From an uncultured Bacteroides sp. (GTDB lineage Bacteria > Bacteroidota > Bacteroidia > Bacteroidales > Bacteroidaceae), in NCBI RefSeq assembly GCF_902491285.1, contig NZ_CABUHK010000019.1:9190-73189 (forward strand): a stretch of 64,000 nucleotides of DNA. Reading direction: 5' to 3'. The position numbers and the translations under genes are program-made. Each line of letters begins with the position of its first letter. The first letter of the stretch is position 1. Of the stretch, positions 51,422-61,758 are shown piece after piece. The notes beneath the pieces are model-generated. The model saw only the letters and a program-made list of their open reading frames with translations. It had not been told where the DNA came from and did no database searches.

Positions 51422-51514
51422 AAAACTAAGGCGCGGATTACGCGGATTTCACGGCAGCCAATCATTTGTGATTGACAAAAGCCGTGTTATCCGCGTAATC
51501 CGCGCCTTAGTTTT
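51422..51514. repeat. 93-bp palindromic element
   Basis: Perfect 26-bp inverted arms (51422-51447 and 51489-51514) enclose 41 bases that contain ACGGC/GCCGT and CAATCA/TGATTG smaller inverted pairs. GC-rich core GGCGCGGATTACGCGGAT. Lies between convergent genes; could act as terminator or be a dispersed palindrome. Confidence 0.85.
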
Positions 51515-51540
51515 ATGGCTATGGCTAAGCGTTGGCGTGA

Positions 51541-53169
<1,629 letters not shown>

Positions 53170-53188
53170 TTACTATTTTGCAAGTTAC

Positions 53189-53449
53189 TATTTACTATTT
53201 TACAAGTTACTATTTACTGTTTTAGCGTGCAAAGGTAGGCAATTTATATGAATTATGAGCTATCCGGTATGTGCCAATCTGACATAAAAGTGTTACCTTT
53301 GCAGCGTTTTTGGCAAAAATGCCAACTTGGCAAAGTTTTTGCAGGCAAAATCAATGACATCCGGTCAGTCCGGTATGTTTATAGACGGTATCTTACCCAG
53401 ATAACGTATGTTTTTAAATAGTAAATAGTAACTTGTAAAATAGTAAATA
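53189..53449. repeat. Perfect 30-bp inverted repeats around divergent promoters
   Basis: 53189-53218 and 53420-53449 are exact reverse complements (core TATTTACTATTTTACAAG). A 22-bp near copy precedes the left arm. The 201 bases between carry a leftward -7 TACCTTTG (complement of 53230-53237) and a rightward -7 TACCTTTG (53294-53301). The arms lie just before the ABC-F and grpE start codons. Also GGCAAAAATGCC palindrome at 53312-53323. Confidence 0.85.
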
Positions 53450-53454
53450 CCAAG

Positions 53455-54039
53455 ATGAATCCGAAAGAAAAAAAGGTGAAGGAAGAAGAGATGAATGTGG
53501 AAGACATTCTGAATAATGGTGCGGAAGACCAGCCGCAGAACGAACAGGCTGAGGACGCGGCTCCGCTGACGCATGAGGAAGAGCTTGAGCAGGAGTTGGA
53601 AAAGGCTCAGGAGACGATTGAGGAGCAGAAGGACAAGTATCTGCGCCTGTCTGCCGAGTTTGACAATTACCGCAAGCGTACCTTGAAGGAGAAAGCCGAG
53701 CTGATTCTGAACGGTGGCGAAAAGAGCCTGAGCAGTATTCTTCCGGTAGTGGACGACTTCGAACGTGCCATCAAGACGATGGAGACGGCAACGGACGTGA
53801 ATGCCGTAAAAGAGGGTATCGAGCTGATTTACAATAAATTCCTGGCTGTATTGGCACAAAACGGGGTGAAGGTCATCGAGACGAAAGACCAACCGTTGGA
53901 TACGGATTTTCACGAAGCCATCGCAGTAATCCCTGCACCGTCGGAAGCACAGAAAGGCAAGATTCTGGATTGTGTGCAGACGGGATATACATTGAACGAC
54001 AAGGTGCTGCGGCACGCTAAAGTAGTGGTAGGGGAATAA
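53455..54039 (+). CDS. grpE: GrpE nucleotide exchange factor
   Basis: 194 residues. An acidic disordered start ([20 protein letters not shown]), long coiled coil ([40 protein letters not shown]), then the four-helix/beta-wing domain ([39 protein letters not shown]). It releases ADP from DnaK. Start ATG at 53455 lies five bases after the right inverted repeat. Operon with dnaJ (26-base gap); dnaK is not here. Confidence 0.95.
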   Translation: MNPKEKKVKEEEMNVEDILNNGAEDQPQNEQAEDAAPLTHEEELEQELEKAQETIEEQKDKYLRLSAEFDNYRKRTLKEKAELILNGGEKSLSSILPVVDDFERAIKTMETATDVNAVKEGIELIYNKFLAVLAQNGVKVIETKDQPLDTDFHEAIAVIPAPSEAQKGKILDCVQTGYTLNDKVLRHAKVVVGE

Positions 54040-54065
54040 GATTAATTTGTAATTGGCAAAGAAGC

Positions 54066-55253
54066 ATGGCAGAAAAAAGAGATTATTACGAAGTACTGGA
54101 AGTGGCGAAGACTGCCACAGTAGAAGAGATAAAGAAGGCTTACCGCAAGAAGGCGATCCAGTATCACCCTGACAAGAATCCGGGAGATAAAGAGGCGGAA
54201 GAGAAGTTTAAAGAGGCAGCCGAGGCTTACGATGTATTGAGCAATCCGGATAAGCGTTCGCGGTATGACCAGTTCGGTCATGCGGGTGTGAGCGGTGCGG
54301 CAGGCAATGGCGGGCCGTTCGGCGGTTTCGGTGGCGAAGGTATGTCGATGGATGATATTTTCTCTATGTTCGGCGATATTTTCGGTGGCCGTGGCGGCGG
54401 ATTCGGCGGCGGATTCAGCGGTTTTGGCGGATTCGGCGGCGGTGGCGGCTCGCAGCAGCGCCGGTATCGCGGCAGTGACCTTCGCGTGAAAGTGAAGCTG
54501 ACTTTGAAGGAAATCTCCGAAGGGGTGGAAAAGAAGTTCAAGCTCAAGAAATATGTGCCGTGCGATCATTGCCATGGTTCGGGTGCCGAAGGGGACGGCG
54601 GTTCGGAGACGTGTCCTACCTGTAAGGGCAGCGGCTCGGTGATTCGCAACCAGCAGACGATTCTGGGCACCATGCAGACGCGTGTCACTTGCTCTACTTG
54701 TAATGGTGAGGGTAAGATTATCAAGAACAAGTGTAAGAAGTGCGGTGGCGACGGAATCATTTACGGTGAAGAAGTGGTGACGGTGAAGATTCCTGCCGGT
54801 GTGGCAGAGGGTATGCAGCTTTCGATGGGCGGCAAGGGTAATGCCGGAAAACACAATGGTGTGTCGGGCGATTTGCTGATTCTTGTAGAGGAAGAACCGC
54901 ATCAGGACTTAATCCGCGACGAGAATGACTTGATTTACAACTTGCTGTTGAGTTTCCCGACGGCTGCATTGGGCGGCGCTGTGGAGATTCCGACGATTGA
55001 CGGCAAGGTGAAAGTGAAGATTGATGCGGGTACTCAGCCGGGTAAAGTGCTTCGCCTTCGCGGAAAGGGGTTGCCGAACGTAAATGGATATGGAACGGGG
55101 GACTTGCTCGTGAATATCAGTATTTATGTGCCGGAAGCTCTCAACAAGGAGGAAAAGGCTACGCTGGAGAAGATGGATGCTTCGGACAACTTCAAGCCGA
55201 ACACTTCGGTGAAGGAGAAGATTTTCAAGAAGTTCAAGAGTTTCTTCGATTGA
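54066..55253 (+). CDS. dnaJ: DnaJ chaperone
   Basis: 395 residues. J domain with the HPD motif ([17 protein letters not shown]), a Gly/Phe-rich stretch (about 75-130), a zinc domain with four CxxCxGxG-type units ([32 protein letters not shown]) and a C-terminal substrate-binding domain ([17 protein letters not shown]). It stimulates DnaK ATPase. Confidence 0.97.
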   Translation: MAEKRDYYEVLEVAKTATVEEIKKAYRKKAIQYHPDKNPGDKEAEEKFKEAAEAYDVLSNPDKRSRYDQFGHAGVSGAAGNGGPFGGFGGEGMSMDDIFSMFGDIFGGRGGGFGGGFSGFGGFGGGGGSQQRRYRGSDLRVKVKLTLKEISEGVEKKFKLKKYVPCDHCHGSGAEGDGGSETCPTCKGSGSVIRNQQTILGTMQTRVTCSTCNGEGKIIKNKCKKCGGDGIIYGEEVVTVKIPAGVAEGMQLSMGGKGNAGKHNGVSGDLLILVEEEPHQDLIRDENDLIYNLLLSFPTAALGGAVEIPTIDGKVKVKIDAGTQPGKVLRLRGKGLPNVNGYGTGDLLVNISIYVPEALNKEEKATLEKMDASDNFKPNTSVKEKIFKKFKSFFD

Positions 55254-55279
55254 TTTTTTGCTGTTATATTATATAGAAG

Positions 55280-55325
55280 GTATAAGTGAGCTGTAATCTT
55301 TTTTGCGGCTCACTTATACTTTATA
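55280..55325 (+). terminator. Terminator after dnaJ
   Basis: Perfect 12-bp stem GTATAAGTGAGC / GCTCACTTATAC with a 16-base T-rich loop. Confidence 0.8.
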
Positions 55326-55388
55326 TTCATTTATACTTTAATTATAAGGTAAGATGAAATGAGGGGATGAATTAAATTATTTGAAAAA

Positions 55389-56528
55389 ATGGCGGAACCT
55401 TTTAAGAACATGTACAACGAGCAGTTTTTCGATAGATTTACGAAAGACTTGAAACTCGTTATCAACGATTTTGATGCCCGCGAGTTTGTGTCCCGGATAA
55501 TGGACGATGAATGGGAAAACAGAGAATTAAAACAACGTTGCAGACATATTACGACTGTTCTGAAAGAGTTTTTGCCGACTGATTACAAAGATGCAATCGC
55601 CAAAATACTCGAACTGTTGGATTATGTAAAAAGTACGTATCCTGACTTTTCGGTCATAGACGATGAGAAGTTCGGGTTGACACTGGAATATGGGGCGATT
55701 CTGGATAATTATGTCGAACAATATGGGTTGGACGACTACGAGACTTCTATCAGAGCGATAGAGAAAATCACTCAGTTCACCAGTTGCGAATTTGCTGTCC
55801 ATCCTTTTATTATTAAATATCCGGACGAGATGATGAAGCAAATGCTGCTCTGGTCCAAGCACGAACATTGGGGAGTGAGACGGCTTGCGTCAGAGGGTTG
55901 CCGCCCGCGCCTTCCCTGGGCAATGGCGTTACCGAACTTGAAAGAGAATCCTGCGCCAATCATTCCTATTCTGGAAAATCTCAAAAATGACCCGTCAAGG
56001 TTTGTACGATTGAGCGTTGCCAATAATCTGAATGATATTGCGAAAGATAATCCCGAAACGGTGATTGATTTGGTAAAAAAATGGCGGGGAGAGTCGAAAG
56101 AAGTAGACTGGATTATTAAACACGGCTGTCGGACTCTCTTGAAACAAGGTAATCCGGAAATGATGGAGTTGTTCGGCTTTGACTCTGTTATAGAAAATAT
56201 CAGTATTGATAATTTCCAAATCCCAACGCCCAAAGTGAAAGTCGGAGATTCGCTGGAGTTCAGTTTTAAGCTGCTGAATCATAACGATAAAAAAGTCAGG
56301 ATACGACTTGAATATGGCATCTATTACCAAAAAGCGAATGGAACGTTGACGAAAAAAGTGCATAAAATCAGCGAAAAAGAATATGCCGCGGATTCTGTTA
56401 CACAAATAACTAGACGACACTCTTTTCGGGTAGTCACAACGAGGAAGTTACACCTCGGACTGCACCAAATTGCTGTAATAATCAACGGAAATGAATTTGA
56501 AAAGTATAGTTTCGAGTTGGTGGATTGA
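55389..56528 (+). CDS. AlkC-like DNA alkylation repair protein
   Basis: 379 residues of HEAT-like repeats typical of AlkC/AlkD glycosylases (WSKHEHWGVRRLASEGCRPRL, PSRFVRLSVANNLNDIAKDN, WIIKHGCRTLLKQGNPEMME). The last 100 residues form an Ig-like domain (VKVGDSLEFSFKLLNHNDKK), as in AlkC. It excises 3-methyladenine-type lesions. It stands alone between two terminators. Confidence 0.85.
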   Translation: MAEPFKNMYNEQFFDRFTKDLKLVINDFDAREFVSRIMDDEWENRELKQRCRHITTVLKEFLPTDYKDAIAKILELLDYVKSTYPDFSVIDDEKFGLTLEYGAILDNYVEQYGLDDYETSIRAIEKITQFTSCEFAVHPFIIKYPDEMMKQMLLWSKHEHWGVRRLASEGCRPRLPWAMALPNLKENPAPIIPILENLKNDPSRFVRLSVANNLNDIAKDNPETVIDLVKKWRGESKEVDWIIKHGCRTLLKQGNPEMMELFGFDSVIENISIDNFQIPTPKVKVGDSLEFSFKLLNHNDKKVRIRLEYGIYYQKANGTLTKKVHKISEKEYAADSVTQITRRHSFRVVTTRKLHLGLHQIAVIINGNEFEKYSFELVD

Positions 56529-56587
56529 ATGAATCAGATGAGGTATAATGATTCTTTAAAGGAGTGACACTCCCCCTATAAATAATA

Positions 56588-56625
56588 AAACGCTCCATGA
56601 ATGTTTGGTAACACATGGGGCGTTT
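56588..56625. terminator. Terminator between alkC-like and HicB-like genes
   Basis: A 12-bp stem with one wobble pair (56588-56599 with 56614-56625). Confidence 0.65.
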
Positions 56626-56642
56626 ACTATAAATTTCACTTA

Positions 56643-57035
56643 TTACAATAAGTTGATAGCTGACAGTTCTTTAGATAAAGCCTGGATACCTTTTTGGATT
56701 TTTTCCAGTTGTTGCCTGCGGGGTTTATGTACTCCGGCAGCGTAATGCCACAACTGACGTTCATTGATTCCCGTAATCCGGCTTAATGCAGCTTTGGTAA
56801 AGATGTTGCTATAATAGTTTATAAAAGTAGCAGCATCAATTTTGAATTTTAATTCGAATTCTCCGGACAATACTTCGCAAGGATTAGAATTATCTTCCAG
56901 ATACAATTCAATCGCTTCTTTCATATTCTCCTCAATCTCCCTCATGTCATTGCCAACAGTGATAACCGGAGCACCTTCAATATAAGCACTCAAGTTCTTT
57001 CCTGCGTGTTCCACAATTACTTCTACTGTTTTCAT
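56643..57035 (-). CDS. HicB-like antitoxin with HTH, orphan
   Basis: 130 residues. N-terminal HicB-type fold (VEVIVEHAGKNLSAYIEGAP, AIELYLEDN) and a C-terminal HTH (YSNIFTKAALSRITGINERQ followed by AAGVHKPRRQQLEKIQ). No HicA toxin ORF lies on either side. A good Shine-Dalgarno (TAGGAGATT) precedes the ATG. It may regulate another locus. Confidence 0.75.
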   Translation of the reverse strand: MKTVEVIVEHAGKNLSAYIEGAPVITVGNDMREIEENMKEAIELYLEDNSNPCEVLSGEFELKFKIDAATFINYYSNIFTKAALSRITGINERQLWHYAAGVHKPRRQQLEKIQKGIQALSKELSAINLL

Positions 57036-57068
57036 ATCAATCTCCTATATTAAATTACAGAGAACTCA

Positions 57069-57076
57069 CAAATATA
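57069..57076 (-). promoter_or_regulatory. Promoter -7 box of the HicB-like gene
   Basis: TATATTTG on the minus strand, 33 bases before the ATG. Confidence 0.6.
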
Positions 57077-57131
57077 GTAATAATATGAATATAAATTAAA
57101 GAAGTATTCATTATTTCACTATGAATATCAC

Positions 57132-58874
57132 TTAGTATCCCGGATTCTGCTCCAAATTCGTATTCATCACCCGTATCTTCTCCGGAATAGGAAACACGGT
57201 TGTATAGCCGCTTGCTTCATCCGGTAATTGCGGGCGGCTGCTGTACGCTCTTGTAAACTTTCCGAAGCGAATCAAGTCTTGACGTCTCCAACCTTCCCAG
57301 GCCAGTTCAAGCTGGCGTTCGGCAAGTATGTTTTCTAAGGTAGCGGAACGGGGAGTAGCGTTCACACGATTGCGAACTTCGTTCAGTTCATTATCGCCGT
57401 TTTCGCCGTTTCGTACTTTGGCTTCGCTTTTCATTAGTAAGGCATCAGCGTAACGGAAGAGGACGATGTCGTTTTCCATCAGTTTACCGTCTTTGGTGGC
57501 GGTCGGGTCTACTTCGTACTTTTTCATGCGGGCGCCTGCTGTTTGTTCGTAAGGGGTGTCGGTGATGTCCAGGGCTACGTTCCAGGGGAGATATTCCAGG
57601 ACAGTACCGTTGTCTAGTTTTATGATGTTGCCTTTGAGGTCACGCACGATACCGGCGAAGTAACAGATGTCGAAGCGGGGGTCTTGGGTTGTCGTTTCGT
57701 AGCCGAAGGTTTCGAGAGCTTCAATCGTTGCGCTGGGGCCGTTCTCGCCGCTTAAGCCGTAGGCTTTGGCGTGGTTATAGTGGCGGGAACGGAAAAGGTA
57801 TTGCATTTGATTGGTGTATAAGGTTTTGTTCATCGGGATGGTGAAGATGTTCTCTATCGACGGTTCGTTGAAGACGGAGAAGTTTGTTTCGTATTTCGGT
57901 TCCAGTTTATAGCCGAGGGATTTTAGTTGGTCGCAGTAGTAAATGGTTGTTTCCCAGGCGTTGAGTTCGTTGCCGTTTACGGTGAATTTGATGTTCTTTC
58001 CGTCCGGGCGTTGGGTGTCCGTCCAGTCGTTGTCGGTGTAGACTTCGGCGTTCAGGGCTAGTTTGGCTAGCAGGAAAGTGACTACGGGACGGGTGATACG
58101 ACCGTAATAAGGGCCGGATTGGTTGCTGTGCACGTCACTGAGTAAAGGCTCGGCTTCCTGCAATTCGTGGAAGATAAATTCAAAGACGGTTTTGCGGTCG
58201 CTTTGGAGTACGTCTTTCATGGCTACGGAAGAAGATTGCACCAAGGGGATGCGGGCGAATAAGTCCATTAGGTAGTAATAGTACATGGCACGCATGGCTT
58301 GCACTTCGGCACGGTAGGCGGGGAGTTCCGCGTCGGAGTGGGTTTCGCTGAATTTATCTATTATTTCTAGTGATTTGTTGCTGAGCATTACGACTTTGTA
58401 GAGGTATTCCCAGGTGGCTTGGATGGCGTCGTTTTCGATTCCCCAGTCGTGCAGGTAGAGCCCTTGCCAGAAGCCGCCGTCGTACCAGTCGCCGCCACGT
58501 GTAGGGATGATGGCTTCGTCGGTGGTGAAGGTGTTCAGGTCGTAGACTCCCCTACCCGTTCCTTGCAGGCCTTGGCTGTCGCTGTAACCACCGACATAGG
58601 TGTAGAGTGAGGCTACGGCATTGAGATATACGTCGGACAGTTTGTTGTAAACGTCACCGGCGGGAAGTTTGTCCTTTGGATTTTCTTCCAGGAATTTATC
58701 GCATGAAAAGAGAGTCATACACATAATAAGAATAAGTCCTGTTATTCTTGTAAGTCCTGTAATTCTTATTATTGACGGCTGTTTAATCTTCTTTGAACAT
58801 TGTTCCATCTTCTTTGAGCGCTGTTCCGTTACTTCGGAGAATTGCTCTATATTTTTCAACTGTTTTTTCATCAT
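57132..58874 (-). CDS. SusD/RagB-family outer-membrane lipoprotein
   Basis: 580 residues. The lipobox is within LIMCMTLFSCDKFLEENPKD, so the first 47 residues are unusually long; a start at codon 23 (MEQCSKKIKQPSI) would give a more normal signal peptide. SusD folds: TPR-like helices (YRAEVQAMRAMYYYYLMDLF), YADALLMKSEAKVRNGEN, and LAWEGWRRQDLIRFGKF. It binds glycan at the cell surface with the SusC protein, encoded 14 bases upstream in the same operon. Substrate unknown. Confidence 0.9.
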   Translation of the reverse strand: MMKKQLKNIEQFSEVTEQRSKKMEQCSKKIKQPSIIRITGLTRITGLILIMCMTLFSCDKFLEENPKDKLPAGDVYNKLSDVYLNAVASLYTYVGGYSDSQGLQGTGRGVYDLNTFTTDEAIIPTRGGDWYDGGFWQGLYLHDWGIENDAIQATWEYLYKVVMLSNKSLEIIDKFSETHSDAELPAYRAEVQAMRAMYYYYLMDLFARIPLVQSSSVAMKDVLQSDRKTVFEFIFHELQEAEPLLSDVHSNQSGPYYGRITRPVVTFLLAKLALNAEVYTDNDWTDTQRPDGKNIKFTVNGNELNAWETTIYYCDQLKSLGYKLEPKYETNFSVFNEPSIENIFTIPMNKTLYTNQMQYLFRSRHYNHAKAYGLSGENGPSATIEALETFGYETTTQDPRFDICYFAGIVRDLKGNIIKLDNGTVLEYLPWNVALDITDTPYEQTAGARMKKYEVDPTATKDGKLMENDIVLFRYADALLMKSEAKVRNGENGDNELNEVRNRVNATPRSATLENILAERQLELAWEGWRRQDLIRFGKFTRAYSSRPQLPDEASGYTTVFPIPEKIRVMNTNLEQNPGY

Positions 58875-58888
58875 GTCGTCCTCTGTTT

Positions 58889-61636
58889 TTAGAAGTTAAT
58901 ACTTAATCCCAGTATGTAGGTGCGGGCTAACGGGTAGCCGCGTTTGTCGTCCACGCCTAAAGTTGAGTTTACGGTGGAGCTGTTAATCATGGGCGAGAGT
59001 CCCGAATAGCCGGAGATGGTCGCTAGGTTGTTGACGGTGAACGCCAGGCGCAGGGAACGAACGTACTTTTGGAGTTTCTGCACTTTCTCTATGGGGACGT
59101 TCCAACCCAGGGTCACGTAGTCGAAGTTGACGTAATCTCCCTTTTCCAGCCAGTAATCCGTGGCGGTCTGGTCTTTAATGTTCTGCTTCGGGGCTGCTTT
59201 CATGACGTTGTAGTCGGGGAAGATATTCATGTTCATGTAAGTCAGGGAAGTTCCGTTGTAGATTTTATGGCCGAAGGCTCCGTTAATCTGGACGGAGAGG
59301 TCGAAACGTTTGTAGCGGAAGCTGATGTTGGAACCGAGAATCGTTTTCGGGACGGCTTGCCCGGCTACGTAACGGTCTTCGCCGTCTTCAAGGCTGACAC
59401 CACCACCGTTCAGGTCGGCGATGCCGTAGGTGTATCCGCCGTTGCCGTCGGATTCCAATCCTGTGCTGTGGGGAAGGTAGAAGACACCTAACGGTTGGCC
59501 TACCATTTGGTAGACGATGTGGTTGTATCCACCGTGGAAGCCGGCGCCGTCAAGACTGGCAAGGCTTTTGTATTCGGGGGCGGAAATCATTTCGCCGTTG
59601 TACATACCGCTCAGGGAGAGCAGTTTATTGCGTTGGAAGGTGATGTTGGCGTTGATGTTCAGTTCCATGTCCCGGGTTTTCAGAGGGGTGATGCCGATGG
59701 CGATTTCAGTACCCCAGTTGCGCATGGAGCCGATGTTTGCCAACAGGGTGTTGTAGGTGAATGGCGGCACGCTGACATTGTAGAGGTAGAGCATATCGGT
59801 GGTGCGGGAGTTGTAATAGTTGGCGGAAAGCAATAGGCGGTTGCCGAACAGGGCTACGTCGATGCCGGTGTTGAAGGTATGCTTTACTTCCCATTTCAGG
59901 TCGGGGTTGGTGTTTCGCAAGTCGCCCAGGGAGACGATGGCGGAGTTTCCTACGGGGACGACGCCGTTCGGCTTGACGAGGTTCAGCGTGGTGTAGGAAT
60001 CAATTCCGCTTTGGTTGCCTGCAAGGCCGTAGCCGATACGGAATTTCAGGTTATCTACCACAGGGAGCTGTTTCATGAATTTCTCTTCACTAATCACCCA
60101 GGCGGCGGATGCGGAAGGGAAAAATCCCCATTTATGATTAGCGCCGAATTTTGAGGATGCGTCGGTACGGGCGTTGAGGGTGAGTATATAGCGGTCAGCG
60201 TAGGTGTAGTTGAAGCGTCCCATGAAGGAAGCAAGGCGGGGTTGCTCGTAGTAGGAGTTTGTACCTTCCCATAGGCGGAGCGCGCCTGCTTGCAGGTTGT
60301 TGTAGCCGAATTTGTCGGTGCTGAAGTTGGTTACTGTGGTGTAGTATCCGGTGTAAGTTTCTTTCTGGAGTTCGGCAAGGGCGAGGGCGTCGAAGAAATG
60401 TTTTTTCCAGTGCTTCTTGTAGGTCAGCATCATATTGCCTAACAGTGATTCACGTTTTTTGGTTCCTTTGTAGGCTTGCCCGTTTGCCCAGACAGATGTG
60501 GGGAGATATTGGGAGTTCTCGACGATGTTGTAGGTGTAGGCGCCGAAAAGTGTGAATTTCAGTTCCTTCATCAGATTGAATGTCAGGCGGGCGTGGGTGC
60601 TGATATGCGAGGTGGCGTCATCGTCCTGCACTTCCATCCATGCCAGTGGATTGGTGATTTGGCTGGCGGTGGTGATGCCGTCCCAAGAGTTGGTGACGGG
60701 GTCTTTATGGTTGGGATAGGTGGGGTTGAAGGTGGCTGCCGAGTAGAATGTTTTTTGATAATCCACCAGGTTATGGTTCTTGAGGATGGAGCCGAACATT
60801 CCCAGTTCGCAGTTCAGGAAACCGTCGAACATCCGCTGGTTCATGTTCATGCTTGAGGTGAAGTTCTTCATGTCTTCATTCAGGATGACTCCCTGACGAT
60901 CCATGAAACCGAGGGAGACACGATAGTTGGACTCACTGGAACCACCGTAGAAGGCGACGTGGTGGTTCTGCTGTATGCCGGTTTGTTCGATTTCTTTTTG
61001 GAAGTTGGTGTTGTATCCTTTGTCGAGGATGGAGATGCCACGTTCCGAGGCCACCTGGCGGAATTCGTTGCCGGAGAGCATTTTCAGATTTTTGTAGACG
61101 GTGGAGATGCCGAAGCTGCCGTTGTAGGCTACTTGCGTCTTGCCTTGCATCCCTTTTTTCGTGGTGACTTCTATCACACCGGAAGCACCGCGCGAACCGT
61201 ACTGGGCGGTTTCGGAAGCGTCTTTCAGAATGGTGAAGCTCTCGATGTCGGTGGGGTAAATAGAGGTCAGCATACTGAGGTCGCCGAATACTCCGTCGAC
61301 GATAATCAGCGGGTCGTTGCCACTGGTGAGAGAGGTGGTTCCCCGTAGGCGCACGGCGTCGAGGGCGGCGGGTCCGTTCGTTGCCCGCTGGATGGTCAGA
61401 CCGGGGACACGACCGCGAATCGCTTCCAAGGGATTCGTTATCTGGTCTTTGTTCATCTGCCTTTCCGTGATTTTCTCTACGGAGCCGGAGATGGTTTTCA
61501 GACTTCCGGTGGCGTATCCTACCGTAATTAAGGAATCTATGGGAACAGTTATAGGAATCTTCTGCGCAAACAGGCTGCTGCAAGAGGTTATCAGAAGAAG
61601 ACCGAGAAAAGTTAGTTTACCGTGTCGTCGTACCAT
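58889..61636 (-). CDS. SusC/RagA-family TonB-dependent receptor
   Basis: 915 residues. Signal peptide (LTFLGLLLITSCSSLFAQKI). Plug domain with DQITNPLEAIRGRVPGLTIQ, DPLIIVDGVFGDLS, IESFTILKDASETAQYGSRG; then a beta barrel. The usual N-terminal carboxypeptidase-regulatory extension is absent, so it is a short variant. It imports the oligosaccharide made by surface glycosidases, using TonB energy. Encoded upstream of susD. Confidence 0.9.
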   Translation of the reverse strand: MVRRHGKLTFLGLLLITSCSSLFAQKIPITVPIDSLITVGYATGSLKTISGSVEKITERQMNKDQITNPLEAIRGRVPGLTIQRATNGPAALDAVRLRGTTSLTSGNDPLIIVDGVFGDLSMLTSIYPTDIESFTILKDASETAQYGSRGASGVIEVTTKKGMQGKTQVAYNGSFGISTVYKNLKMLSGNEFRQVASERGISILDKGYNTNFQKEIEQTGIQQNHHVAFYGGSSESNYRVSLGFMDRQGVILNEDMKNFTSSMNMNQRMFDGFLNCELGMFGSILKNHNLVDYQKTFYSAATFNPTYPNHKDPVTNSWDGITTASQITNPLAWMEVQDDDATSHISTHARLTFNLMKELKFTLFGAYTYNIVENSQYLPTSVWANGQAYKGTKKRESLLGNMMLTYKKHWKKHFFDALALAELQKETYTGYYTTVTNFSTDKFGYNNLQAGALRLWEGTNSYYEQPRLASFMGRFNYTYADRYILTLNARTDASSKFGANHKWGFFPSASAAWVISEEKFMKQLPVVDNLKFRIGYGLAGNQSGIDSYTTLNLVKPNGVVPVGNSAIVSLGDLRNTNPDLKWEVKHTFNTGIDVALFGNRLLLSANYYNSRTTDMLYLYNVSVPPFTYNTLLANIGSMRNWGTEIAIGITPLKTRDMELNINANITFQRNKLLSLSGMYNGEMISAPEYKSLASLDGAGFHGGYNHIVYQMVGQPLGVFYLPHSTGLESDGNGGYTYGIADLNGGGVSLEDGEDRYVAGQAVPKTILGSNISFRYKRFDLSVQINGAFGHKIYNGTSLTYMNMNIFPDYNVMKAAPKQNIKDQTATDYWLEKGDYVNFDYVTLGWNVPIEKVQKLQKYVRSLRLAFTVNNLATISGYSGLSPMINSSTVNSTLGVDDKRGYPLARTYILGLSINF

Positions 61637-61677
61637 ACTGATTAGTTTTTTAAGGTAATATTATAATATATAACAAT

Positions 61678-61713
61678 AAAAGAGGGGATCTGGTTGAGTA
61701 GACTCCCTCTTTT
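61678..61713 (-). terminator. Hairpin between GH20 and SusC genes
   Basis: AAAAGAGGG / CCCTCTTTT (9-bp stem) with a loop of 18 bases in the gap 61637-61758. It may reduce read-through from GH20 into susC. Confidence 0.65.
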
Positions 61714-61758
61714 ATTCAGAAATGGTATGGACATGAAGAGAAATCCGTGCCTGAATAT

